Positions 27,692 through 36,129 of a stretch of 64,000 nt of DNA are shown here, piece after piece. The notes below the pieces were generated by a model. That model had not been told where the DNA came from. It was given only the letters and a program-made list of their open reading frames with translations, and made no database searches. The stretch is taken from contig NZ_JAYMYJ010000110.1 of assembly GCF_035668035.1 (NCBI RefSeq), positions 1 through 64,000 of the forward strand, written 5' to 3'. Positions within the stretch are counted from its first letter, which is position 1; every line of letters begins with the position of its first letter. Position numbers and translations under genes: made by a program. This DNA is from Thiothrix phosphatis. Its GTDB lineage: Bacteria > Pseudomonadota > Gammaproteobacteria > Thiotrichales > Thiotrichaceae.

Positions 27692-30442
27692 TCACCAAGT
27701 GGCCAGCAATTCCTCCAGCACATCCACGTCAACCGGCTTGGCCAAATGCTGGTTGAAACCGGCCTCCTGGGCTCTTTTACGGTCTTCTTCCTGCCCGTAA
27801 CCGGTCAAAGCCACGATCATGGCGCGGGTCAGGCCAGCCTTGCGCATGGCGCGGCAGGCTTCATAGCCATTCAGGTAAGGCAGGCCAATGTCCAGCAGCA
27901 CCACGTCAGGCTGTTCGCGCAAGGCGATGCTCACCGCTTCCCGGCCATCGTAAGCAATGATGATTTCGTGGCCAAACAACTTGAGCAGCATGGCCATGCT
28001 GTCGGCCACATCCGGGTTATCGTCCACCAACAGGATACGTTTGCCGCGAGTCGGCATCTCCTCTGCATCAACCGCCATACCTTCCCCTGATTGTTCGGGC
28101 CGCAGGCATGGCAAATGGATGACAAACTCGCTGCCCTTGCCACGCCCCTCGCTGAAGGCTTCCACATGGCCACCGTGCATGGCGGCCAGGCTTTTGACCA
28201 GATACAGGCCGATTCCCAAACCGCCTTCAGCGCGGTCGAGGTTGCGGTCCACCTGGTAGAACATGTCAAACAGGTTCTCCAGTGCGGCTGGCTCCATCCC
28301 CCTGCCGTTGTCCTTGACGCGGATGAGGGCTTTCCCGCCAACAGAGCCAGGGCGTTGCTCCAGCATCAGGGAGATATGGCCGCCTGCATCGGTGTATTTC
28401 GCGGCGTTGTTCAGCAAATTGCTGATAATTTGCGCCAGACGGGTGGAGTCCCCATCGACGCAGATTTCCGCCTGCGGCAGGCGGACCTTGAGCTGGTGGT
28501 TGCGGGCGTCGATCAACGGGCGGCTGGTTTCAATGGCCTGACGGATAATGTCCGCCAGGTTGACCCGCTCTTTTTTCAGCTTGATCTTGCCACGGGTGAC
28601 CCGCGACACATCCAGCAGGTCGTCCACCAGCCGGACCAGATGCCTGACCTGCCGCCCGACCATATTGGTGGTCTGTTCTATCTCCGGATTGCCCTGCTGC
28701 GTGATGCGCAGGATCTGCACAGCGTTGCTAATGGGTGCCAACGGATTGCGCAACTCATGTGCCAACATCGCCAGGAATTCATCCTTGCGGTGATTGGCCT
28801 CCAGCAGGGCCAGCTCCGCCAGCTTGCGCTTGGTGATGTCCTGGGTGATGCCGAAACCGCCCAGCAGGACACCACTGTCATCCAGCTCCAGATAGGCTTT
28901 TTCCCGCACCCACTTGACCTCGCCATACGCCACGATCCTGTGCTCAATGTCGTAAGGTTCGCCATGCATGCCCGCCTGCCATTGGCGGTCGACATAATCC
29001 CTGTCATCGGGGTGGATGGCGTTGAGGAATGATTCATAGGTCAGCGCCGTCCCTTCCGGGACGCCAAAAATGCGGTAGTTTTCATCCGACCAGGTCAGCA
29101 CGTTATTTCGCACGTCCAGACGCCAGCTACCGATCTGCCCGACCGCCTGGGCGCGTTGCAGATCTTCCCGGCTTTCCCGCAACGCTTCCTTGGAGCGCAT
29201 CCATTCGGTAATCTCCTCCGTCGCCACCAGGATGCCGCCCACTTGCCCGTTGCTGCGCTTCCACGGGATGATTTCCCACTTCACCCATTGGGTGGAACCG
29301 TCTTGCCGGACAAAGGAGTCCTCATCCCCGCGCAAGGTTTCACCGTTCAGGCCGCGCTGGTGCACCGCCTTCCAGCGCTCAGGGATGTCAGGGAACACCT
29401 CGTAATGCGAACGCCCCAGCAATGGCTCATCCAGCGGCAGCCGGAAATCCTGCTTCCAGCGGTTGCTGACCGCCAGATAACACATGGCATGGTCAAACAT
29501 GGCGATGCTGGTTGGTGCATGTTCAATGAACAGCCGCAGCAGCGCCTCGCTTTCCTTCAGCCGGTCTTCGGTGCGCTTGCGTTCGGAAATGTCGCGCAGG
29601 ATCGCGGTGAAAGATTTCTCCCCATTGATGCTGACCTGGGAAATGGAAGCCTCCACCGGAAACTCCTCCCCATTCGCCCGCCGCCCGACAACAATGCCCA
29701 GATTGCCCATTTTGCGGTTGGCCGTCCCAGTCCGCCCGAACATGGCGATATGCTCCCGGTGGCCATGTTGAAAACGCTCAGGAATAAAACGGTCCACCGC
29801 ATCGCCGATGACTTCAGCGGCAGTGCAGCCAAACATCTTTTCGGCAGCGGCGTTGAAAAACACAATCTGCTGGCTGGCGTCGATAGTGATGATGGCATCC
29901 ATCGCCGACTCAACAATCCCGGCGTAACGGCGCTGGCTTTCCTTTAGCGCGCGTTCGGTTTGCTTCTGCCGGGTGATGTCCTGGGCAAGGCCAATCAGGT
30001 GCGCCGGTTTGCCCCCTTCATCAAACTCCACCCGGCCACTTTCATGCAACCAAACGGTGGAGCCATCCGGCTGGAGAATACGGAATTCGTTTTCGTACAG
30101 GCCATCCTGCCGCGCCAACGCCGCATTGACATTGGCGATGAAACGTTCACGGTCATCAGGGTGCACCGCTTGGCAGACGTCCTCAAACGTGTCTGGCCGC
30201 CCTTCCGGCGTCTGCGGCAACGCGGGTGAAGAGGAAACAGAGCGGCGGATTTCGTTACGCCGGATATCCCATTCAAATGAAATCATGTAGGCGGATTCCA
30301 ACGCCAGCCGCAAGCGCAGCTCATTCCGGCGCAAGCGGGCTTCTTCCGCAGCCGGTTGCTGCCCCTCCCCGCCCTGGGCGGGCGGCTGCCCAGACGATGA
30401 AACATGCATTTGCTCAGGCGGGGCTGCGGCATCCTCTCTCAT
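27692..30442 (-). CDS. PAS-rich hybrid sensor histidine kinase with C-terminal receiver
   Basis: 916 residues. Four PAS modules (about 30-150, 160-285, 290-410, 415-540), each followed by PAC-like segments; HisKA with His in FLAMLAHELRNPLAPISN; HATPase with N-box LSNLLNNAAKYT and G-boxes VKDNGRGM and GGLGIGLYLVKSL; then a receiver (about 795-916) with VVLLDIGLPYLNGYEACR. No membrane segment, so a cytoplasmic sensor; PAS ligands unknown. The ATG at 30442 has GGGAGC seven bases upstream; upstream extensions lack such a site. It is on the same strand as the receiver gene and CheB-CheR kinase. Confidence 0.92.
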   Translation of the reverse strand: MREDAAAPPEQMHVSSSGQPPAQGGEGQQPAAEEARLRRNELRLRLALESAYMISFEWDIRRNEIRRSVSSSPALPQTPEGRPDTFEDVCQAVHPDDRERFIANVNAALARQDGLYENEFRILQPDGSTVWLHESGRVEFDEGGKPAHLIGLAQDITRQKQTERALKESQRRYAGIVESAMDAIITIDASQQIVFFNAAAEKMFGCTAAEVIGDAVDRFIPERFQHGHREHIAMFGRTGTANRKMGNLGIVVGRRANGEEFPVEASISQVSINGEKSFTAILRDISERKRTEDRLKESEALLRLFIEHAPTSIAMFDHAMCYLAVSNRWKQDFRLPLDEPLLGRSHYEVFPDIPERWKAVHQRGLNGETLRGDEDSFVRQDGSTQWVKWEIIPWKRSNGQVGGILVATEEITEWMRSKEALRESREDLQRAQAVGQIGSWRLDVRNNVLTWSDENYRIFGVPEGTALTYESFLNAIHPDDRDYVDRQWQAGMHGEPYDIEHRIVAYGEVKWVREKAYLELDDSGVLLGGFGITQDITKRKLAELALLEANHRKDEFLAMLAHELRNPLAPISNAVQILRITQQGNPEIEQTTNMVGRQVRHLVRLVDDLLDVSRVTRGKIKLKKERVNLADIIRQAIETSRPLIDARNHQLKVRLPQAEICVDGDSTRLAQIISNLLNNAAKYTDAGGHISLMLEQRPGSVGGKALIRVKDNGRGMEPAALENLFDMFYQVDRNLDRAEGGLGIGLYLVKSLAAMHGGHVEAFSEGRGKGSEFVIHLPCLRPEQSGEGMAVDAEEMPTRGKRILLVDDNPDVADSMAMLLKLFGHEIIIAYDGREAVSIALREQPDVVLLDIGLPYLNGYEACRAMRKAGLTRAMIVALTGYGQEEDRKRAQEAGFNQHLAKPVDVDVLEELLATW

Positions 30443-30580
30443 AGTATGCTCCCATAAACACCAACCGGTTCGTCGCCAACAATACCAGCATACTGCCACA
30501 TTCCGCCAACCCAACAAAAAACACCCCATTAACCACCGGCCAGTGAGGGTGCCCATGCATTTATGCCCCAGCGAACACGC

Positions 30581-31153
30581 TTACCACTGCTGGTTGCGGC
30601 CACCGCCAAAACGTTGCGGCGAACGCATCTGCTCATACTTCGCTGCCTGCGCAGGCGTCAGCACCTGGCGGATTTGGGCGCGGGTATCATTCTGCAATGC
30701 TTCCATTTGCGCCCGGTCACCCTGCTGGATGCTGACGATTTCCCGCGCCTGCCCGGCGCTCAGGCCGAGTTCCTGCTGCAAGCGTTGCGCCATGTCGCCG
30801 CGCCCACCCTGTTGCCGCCATTGGCCATCCTGGCGCGTGCCGCCACGCGGGAACTGCTGGCCGTCATTGAAACCACGCTGGCGCTGTTGCTGCATCTGGT
30901 CGTAGCGTGCCGCCTGTTCAGCAGTCAGCAGGCCCCGGATGCGCGCTTGGGAGCTGTTGCGCAAATAATCCATCCGGTTGCGTTGCGCCTGCTCAATCGC
31001 ATTGATTTGGCTGGCCTGCATCGGCGTCAGCCCCAATTCAGCCTGCATCCGCTCCAAATGGCGGGAGGCTGGCGCCCCATCCTGCGTGGCGGGTGCCACA
31101 CCGCATCCAACCAGCGCCGCCGCCAGCAAACTGATGCCGAGTAACTGTTTCAT
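30581..31153 (-). CDS. Spy/CpxP-like lipoprotein with two LTXXQ repeats
   Basis: 190 residues from ATG 31153, chosen for its GGAGA ribosome site. The lipobox is ALVGCGVAP. Like the gene at 20944 it has two halves, each with a pair of LTXXQ-type motifs: LGLTPMQASQI with LLTAEQAARYDQM, and LGLSAGQAREI with VLTPAQAAKYEQM. A Gln/Gly/Arg-rich linker joins them. It diverges from the cpxRA-like operon across a GTAAA array, the arrangement of cpxP and cpxRA in enterobacteria, and is probably the feedback partner of this sensor. Confidence 0.87.
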   Translation of the reverse strand: MKQLLGISLLAAALVGCGVAPATQDGAPASRHLERMQAELGLTPMQASQINAIEQAQRNRMDYLRNSSQARIRGLLTAEQAARYDQMQQQRQRGFNDGQQFPRGGTRQDGQWRQQGGRGDMAQRLQQELGLSAGQAREIVSIQQGDRAQMEALQNDTRAQIRQVLTPAQAAKYEQMRSPQRFGGGRNQQW

Positions 31154-31204
31154 TGATGATTCTCCAGTCTTGTTATTGGAGTTCATAGTATCCATCCCCT
31201 GCCT

Positions 31205-31241
31205 GTAAAGATACGTAAAGCCACATGTAAAGAAATGTAAA
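31205..31241. promoter_or_regulatory. Four-half-site GTAAA array between the Spy/CpxP-like gene and cpxRA
   Basis: GTAAA at 31205, 31215, 31227 and 31237 (start spacing 10-12-10 bp). It lies in the 153-bp divergent region, 52 bp from the lipoprotein start and 66 bp from the regulator start. All four pentamers are perfect. It supports autoregulation of cpxRA together with the divergent CpxP-like gene. Confidence 0.77.
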
Positions 31242-31306
31242 ACCCTGCGCCTCCCCCATAGGTTCGCCGTATCATCCAAGCTATGCAGAAACCCGAAAAG
31301 GCAGCC

Positions 31307-31993
31307 ATGAGCAAGTTACTACTGGTCGACGACGACATTGAACTCACCAATATGCTGAAAGAATACCTGGAACGCGAAGGTTTCAGCGTGGACGCCGTGC
31401 ATGATGGTGAATCGGCCGTCCGCGCCGCCATGAACGGCGGTTACGCGCTGGCGGTGCTGGACGTGATGATGCCCGGCATGAGCGGCATCGAAGCCCTCAG
31501 CCGCATCCGCACCCACAGCCAGATGCCGGTGCTGATGCTCACCGCGCGCGGCGACGACATCGACCGCATCATCGGCCTGGAGCTGGGCGCGGACGATTAC
31601 GTGCCAAAGCCCTGCATGCCGCGCGAACTGGCCGCCCGCATCCGCGCCATCCTGCGCCGTTCCAACCCGGAAACCATCGCTGGCGGGCACGACCCCTTGC
31701 AGGTGGGGGAACTGATCCTATGGCCGGAAAAACGGCAGGCCGCCTGGCAGGACGCGCCGCTGGAGCTGACCAGCACCGAATTCAACCTGCTGGAAGTGCT
31801 CGTCCGGCAGGCAGGCCAGACCGTCAGCAAAACCGATTTGTCATCCCTTGGGCTGGGCCGCAGCCTGACCCGTTACGACCGCAGCATCGATGTGCACATG
31901 AGCAGCATCCGCCACAAGCTCGGCAACCTGCCGGACGGGCGTTCCTGCATCCAGACTGTGCGTGGCGTCGGCTACCAATTGGTGTGGGAGTGA
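31307..31993 (+). CDS. cpxR: CpxR-like OmpR-family response regulator
   Basis: 228 residues. Receiver domain with VDDDIE, phospho-acceptor Asp52 in AVLDVMMPGMSG, TARGDD and VPKPC; winged-helix DNA-binding domain (about 130-228) ending in SIDVHMSSIRHKLG and QTVRGVGYQLV. Its sequence type and its location between a CpxP-like gene and a CpxA-like kinase suggest the Cpx envelope stress regulator, and GTAAA repeats in its own promoter match the known CpxR site. ATG 31307 is preferred to 31283 because the receiver starts there. The kinase gene begins three bases after the stop. Confidence 0.88.
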   Translation: MSKLLLVDDDIELTNMLKEYLEREGFSVDAVHDGESAVRAAMNGGYALAVLDVMMPGMSGIEALSRIRTHSQMPVLMLTARGDDIDRIIGLELGADDYVPKPCMPRELAARIRAILRRSNPETIAGGHDPLQVGELILWPEKRQAAWQDAPLELTSTEFNLLEVLVRQAGQTVSKTDLSSLGLGRSLTRYDRSIDVHMSSIRHKLGNLPDGRSCIQTVRGVGYQLVWE

Positions 31994-31996
31994 GGG

Positions 31997-33373
31997 ATGG
32001 GAAGGCTGTTCTGGAAAATCCTGCTCACCTTTTGGCTAACCCTGCTGGCGGCAGGCGGCGTGGCCGGAGCCACGGTCTGGATGCACCGCAGCGCCCTGCA
32101 AGACGTGGAAAAGGATGTTGTCATCCGCCCCAGCTCCATCCTGGCGGTGAAGGCGGCCGCCAACACCTTCCTGTATGGCGGCGCGGCGGCCTTGCACAAC
32201 ATGTTGCAAGAACAACGGGATGAAGCCCCTGGCGACTTGCAAATCTACGCGGTCGACGTCGACGGCAAGGAATTGCTGGGGCGCGCCGTTTCCAGCGACA
32301 CCCTGCAACGGGTGCGCGACAGCCTGAAAGGCAACCTCAAACTGCCGATCGTGCGCCAAGTGCAATCCGGCGTGGAAAATTTCATCCTGTTTGCGCCGCT
32401 GGCCGGACAGTTCCCCCAATTCCAGCAAAAGCAGCGCCTGCCGCCTGCGTATCACTTCCCTCCGGCAGTCCTGATTGTTTCCGGCATCGTCATCAGCTTC
32501 ATCTCCAGCTTCCTGCTGGCGTGGTACTTCTCCAAGCCCGTCCAGGTGTTGCGCCAGGCATTCGGCGCGGTCGCAACCGGCGACCTGAGCCAACGGGTCA
32601 CGCCTGCCATCGGTTCGCGCCGGGATGAAATCGCCGACCTGGGCCGCGCATTCGACGACATGACCGCGCAATTGCAGAACCTGATGGCCTCGCAGCGCCG
32701 CCTGCTGCATGACGTTTCCCACGAATTGCGCTCCCCGCTGGCGCGCCTGCAAGTCAGCATCGGGTTGGCGCGCCAGCAGCCGGAAAAAATGAGCGGCAGC
32801 CTTGACCGCATTGAACACGAAGCGGCGCGGCTGGACACATTGGTTGGTGAAGTGCTGACCCTTTCCCGCCTTGAATCCGGCACACCGCAGGCTAAGGACG
32901 AGTACATCGACATACTGGAACTGGTGGATGCGGTGATTGACGACGCCCGTTTTGAGGCCAAAGCCCTGGACCGGCGCGTCTCCTTCCATTCGGATCTGGA
33001 GGAAAACCCCATCATTCAGGGGCATGGCGAACTGCTTTACCGGGCGCTGGAAAACGTGGTGCGCAACGCCATCCACCATACCCCGCCAACCACCATGGTC
33101 ACGCTGTCCATCCACAAGGACACCGCTTCCGCCCTGCACATCACGGTCGATGACCAAGGGCCGGGGGTGCCGGAAAGCGAGCTGGACAGCATTTTCAACC
33201 CATTCCAACGCAGCAGCGCTGGCAGCTCCACCCGCAACGGGCATGGCCTTGGCCTGGCAATCGCCCGCCGTGCGATTGAAAGCCATGGCGGCAGTATCCG
33301 TGCCACCAACAGGCCGGAATGCGGGCTGCGGATCGCCATCACCTTGCCCTTGCAACAACAGCCAGCACTATAA
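31997..33373 (+). CDS. cpxA: CpxA-like sensor histidine kinase
   Basis: 458 residues. First helix LLTFWLTLLAAGGVAGATVW, periplasmic sensor domain (about 30-155), second helix VLIVSGIVISFISSFLLAWYF, HAMP, HisKA with His242 in LLHDVSHELRSPLARLQ, HATPase with NVVRNAIHHTP, DDQGPGVPE and NGHGLGLAIARRA. Same architecture as CpxA, which senses envelope protein stress. Co-transcribed with the regulator gene just upstream; a strong terminator follows 32 bp after its stop. Confidence 0.9.
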   Translation: MGRLFWKILLTFWLTLLAAGGVAGATVWMHRSALQDVEKDVVIRPSSILAVKAAANTFLYGGAAALHNMLQEQRDEAPGDLQIYAVDVDGKELLGRAVSSDTLQRVRDSLKGNLKLPIVRQVQSGVENFILFAPLAGQFPQFQQKQRLPPAYHFPPAVLIVSGIVISFISSFLLAWYFSKPVQVLRQAFGAVATGDLSQRVTPAIGSRRDEIADLGRAFDDMTAQLQNLMASQRRLLHDVSHELRSPLARLQVSIGLARQQPEKMSGSLDRIEHEAARLDTLVGEVLTLSRLESGTPQAKDEYIDILELVDAVIDDARFEAKALDRRVSFHSDLEENPIIQGHGELLYRALENVVRNAIHHTPPTTMVTLSIHKDTASALHITVDDQGPGVPESELDSIFNPFQRSSAGSSTRNGHGLGLAIARRAIESHGGSIRATNRPECGLRIAITLPLQQQPAL

Positions 33374-33404
33374 ACGCAAGTCCCTTACCCTAGTTTCCAT
33401 ACGA

Positions 33405-33431
33405 AAAAGGCGGGTTTATCACCCGCCTTTT
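33405..33431. terminator. Bidirectional terminator after cpxA
   Basis: AAAAGGCGGGT-TTATC-ACCCGCCTTTT, an 11-bp perfect stem with A/T ends, lies between two convergent genes (cpxA-like and the small membrane protein). It can act in both directions. Confidence 0.88.
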
Positions 33432-33456
33432 GCAACTGTATCCCCTGTTTTGCCGA

Positions 33457-33666
33457 TTATTTTTCGGCAATTGTCACGGCTGGCGCCACCTGCGCTTGCT
33501 GTTGGACAGAGGCCTGCTGCGTTTGTGCATTGGCCTGCACCTGCGCGGTTTTCTGGATCTTGGCGTTAGTTGCCGCACCCATGCCGCCGATTGCGATAGT
33601 CAGCAGGAAACCAAGCGTCAATGGATCAATAACCCCACGCATTTTTTTCATATTCATGATATTCAC
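33457..33666 (-). CDS. Small membrane protein, unknown
   Basis: 69 residues. One hydrophobic segment (DPLTLGFLLTIAIGGMGAA) followed by a Gln/Ala-rich, probably periplasmic, tail (KTAQVQANAQTQQASVQQQ). No family recognised. Support comes from an AGGTGA ribosome site six bases before the ATG and a strong shared terminator after the stop. A later ATG (33651) is possible. Confidence 0.6.
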   Translation of the reverse strand: MNIMNMKKMRGVIDPLTLGFLLTIAIGGMGAATNAKIQKTAQVQANAQTQQASVQQQAQVAPAVTIAEK

Positions 33667-33770
33667 CTATTTGTTACAATTTAAGAAGATTCTGAAAAAC
33701 TAATATTCTTCAGCGATTGGCAGGCAGCTTACCGTGCAATCGTCAAAGCAAAGTCAAAAAACACAGGCTT

Positions 33771-34991
33771 ATGGAAAAATTCCGGCTCACATTATTCGGG
33801 GGGTTCCAACTGGCAGACGCCGCAGGCAAGATGCTGACCCCTGCCACCCGCAAAGCCAGGGCACTGCTGGCGTGGCTGGCGTTGACGTCTGACCGCGAAC
33901 ATCCGCGTGAAAAAATTGCCGCCCTGTTCTGGCCCGACAGTGACGAATCCCAGGCGCGTCACAGCCTGCGCCAAACACTGGTTGAACTGCACCGGTTGAT
34001 TCCGGAAGATTACGCAGCGTTGCGCACCACGCGTGACTGGATCAGTCTGGACAGTCAGTTGATCAGCATTGATGCGCAAGCGTTCAACACTGCGCTGGCG
34101 CAGGGCGATGAGCATTCACTGGACAAGGCGTTGGAACTGTATCAGGGGGAATTGTTGGAAGGCTGCAACCCGCGTTCCGATATGTTCAGCGCTTGGCTGG
34201 AAACCTACCGCAACGATTACAGCCTGCGGGCGGCCGCCACCCTGCGGCAACGTCTGAACATGCTGCTGGAACAACAGGATTATCCCCGCAGCCTGCATTA
34301 CGCCACCCAACTAATGGCGCTGGATCCCTTGCAGGAATCGGCTTACCGGGCGCTGATGCAGGCCCACCACGGGCTGGGCGACCCCGCCGCCGCGCACCGC
34401 TGGTATCAACACTGCCGAAACGTGCTGCAACAGGAACTGGGGGTTGCCCCTTCCCCTGAAACCGAGGCGTTGCTTGAGAAAATAGCGGCCTCGCAGGCAA
34501 GCCCCACCGCCAAAATGGATTCCCACATCCCGCAGCAATGCGGTTGCGCCTCCCCCAAGATTAGGCCCGACAGCAGCGAGCGTATCTTGTGCCTGGTGAA
34601 AAACGCCCTCAATGGCATTGTATGCAACCGCTTGGGGCACAGTTTCCTGATCCGGGGCGGCAATGCCCAGACCAAACACCAATTGGTGGAAAGTATCCTG
34701 ACCGTCGCCCAAGAACATGGCTTCAACTGCCAACGCAGCGAAATCCCCCCTTCTGGCGCTGGCGGCCTTATTCCTGCGGGATGCCCCAATACAGCGCAAC
34801 CTTGCCTATTTGTTGTGGAGCATATTCATTTGGCGAAATTGGCCACCCTGAAAGCATTAGCCGCCCTGATTTCTGCGGCGGGTGGCGGCGGAGCCTTGTT
34901 GGTGATGACGTCCCGTTTGGAAGGGGAGCCGCTTGACCCGGCTTGGCGTGGCGCAATGCGGGGTGCGCCCCTCACCACCATCGATTTATAA
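33771..34991 (+). CDS. BTAD-domain transcriptional regulator with degenerate C-terminal domain
   Basis: 406 residues. The N-terminal winged helix (about 3-95: MEKFRLTLFGGFQL, LLAWLALTSDREHPREKIAALFW, DSDESQARHSLRQTL) and bacterial transcriptional activator domain (about 100-245: DKALELYQGELLEGC, AWLETYRNDYSLRA, DPLQESAYRALMQAHHGLGD) are typical of SARP/AfsR-like activators. The C-terminus (about 270-406) sits where such proteins carry an AAA/NB-ARC ATPase, but it is short and lacks a Walker A motif (SFLIRGGNAQTKHQLVE); LFVVEHIHLAK may be a worn Walker B. So it may act without ATP. Target genes unknown. Confidence 0.83.
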   Translation: MEKFRLTLFGGFQLADAAGKMLTPATRKARALLAWLALTSDREHPREKIAALFWPDSDESQARHSLRQTLVELHRLIPEDYAALRTTRDWISLDSQLISIDAQAFNTALAQGDEHSLDKALELYQGELLEGCNPRSDMFSAWLETYRNDYSLRAAATLRQRLNMLLEQQDYPRSLHYATQLMALDPLQESAYRALMQAHHGLGDPAAAHRWYQHCRNVLQQELGVAPSPETEALLEKIAASQASPTAKMDSHIPQQCGCASPKIRPDSSERILCLVKNALNGIVCNRLGHSFLIRGGNAQTKHQLVESILTVAQEHGFNCQRSEIPPSGAGGLIPAGCPNTAQPCLFVVEHIHLAKLATLKALAALISAAGGGGALLVMTSRLEGEPLDPAWRGAMRGAPLTTIDL

Positions 34992-35116
34992 AACCTTTTG
35001 GAAAACCGATTCCCCTGCAATAACCCCAGGGCAGCAATCAGTAAACAGAATGATAAAAACCTGCGGCACATCCGGTTATTGTGCAGTGCCGTAATTTAAC
35101 CCGTGCGCATATTAAC

Positions 35117-35551
35117 TTACATTTTGCTAAAAGCTGCGGCAATATCATCCACAGTCAAAGGACGCGGCTGGTTAAGCACCTCCTGCGGCACTTGATATTC
35201 TTCGGGTATATCCAGCGTCAAACTCCAGGTTTTGGCATTGAAAGACGCCAGCTCCTTAGAAAGCTCCACTGATTTGGGAAATTTGAATAGCGCCGAATAA
35301 AAACAGATTTTGTAGAATCCGGCTTGCTGTTTTATTTTCCGGGCGTTAAACAAGGTTTCGGATGATTCTTCGACTTGCCTGAAGGAAATTTTCCCCGGCT
35401 CGCTGGTGTCGAACTCCAGCCAATCCCCTGATGACCAACCCAACTTCCTGAATAGGCCAGCGCCAAACGACAGACACAGATTGTTTCTTCCTCCGATATG
35501 CTCCATACCCAGGAAAATATCAAAACTTCCTGACGAAGGTTTTTTGCTCAT
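35117..35551 (-). CDS. Unknown protein, 144 residues
   Basis: No family recognised. Soluble, mixed alpha/beta: FLGMEHIGGRNNLCLSFGAG then GWSSGDWLEFDTSEPGKISF near the N-terminus (could be a small beta-barrel), and EEYQVPQEVLNQPRPLTVDD near the end. The GAGGAAC ribosome site six bases upstream of the ATG supports it. It stands alone between a BTAD regulator (opposite strand) and the tRNA-Thr gene. Base composition is more AT-rich than neighbours, possibly a horizontally acquired cargo gene. Confidence 0.6.
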   Translation of the reverse strand: MSKKPSSGSFDIFLGMEHIGGRNNLCLSFGAGLFRKLGWSSGDWLEFDTSEPGKISFRQVEESSETLFNARKIKQQAGFYKICFYSALFKFPKSVELSKELASFNAKTWSLTLDIPEEYQVPQEVLNQPRPLTVDDIAAAFSKM

Positions 35552-35740
35552 TTAGTTCCTCAACTGACCTAATTCAAAAACAGAATTATGGGGATTTATA
35601 GATTTTGTTTTAAGCTGAATGCAACGTTGAATATTATTGAAGGGAATACTGCCAAAAAAAGACCGGCAATACTTGAATTAAACATAGGTGGCTGCTTCAG
35701 CAAGAAACCTGGTTAGATTAACAGGCATACGTAAAAAATA

Positions 35741-35771
35741 AAAGGGCTTGTAGAATTGCTACAAGCCCTTT
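35741..35771 (-). terminator. Terminator downstream of tRNA-Thr
   Basis: AAAGGGCTTGTAG-AATTG-CTACAAGCCCTTT, a 13-bp perfect stem, followed on the minus strand by a T-rich run (35740-35731). Directly downstream of the tRNA on its strand. Confidence 0.9.
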
Positions 35772-35781
35772 CACTTTTATA

Positions 35782-35857
<76 letters not shown>

Positions 35858-35955
35858 TTAAGGAGTGCAAATTCTATAGAATAGATTTTTGGCGCGCAAC
35901 AACTTTTTACACCACTTGCCGCCAATATTCCACCCTTCATCATAAAGAACCAACC

Positions 35956-35996
35956 CTTCCCCATCCGGGTCAGTCACATGCACCGCGCAGGCAATG
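35956..35996. repeat. 41-bp copy of the 3' end of the hydrogenase large-subunit gene
   Basis: 39 of 41 bases are identical to 37878-37918, the part of the large-subunit gene that encodes IACAVHVTDPDGEE, in the same orientation. The flanking sequences differ. In the minus-strand frame it still reads HIACAVHVTDPDGEG, then runs to a stop after unrelated residues. The copies form direct repeats 1.9 kb apart around the AMP-ligase gene. The surrounding gap (35858-36129, 272 bp) holds nothing else recognisable. Confidence 0.8.
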
Positions 35997-36129
35997 TGAA
36001 CATTGGTGATGTTGTCCTCCCAGCAGAACCATCATTATGCTTATCCTGTATTGGAGCCAGCACGGTTGCAGGTACACAGCATTGCGCTGGCCAGCGGCGC
36101 TCCTTTTTTTGTCAGACCGGGAGGATACG

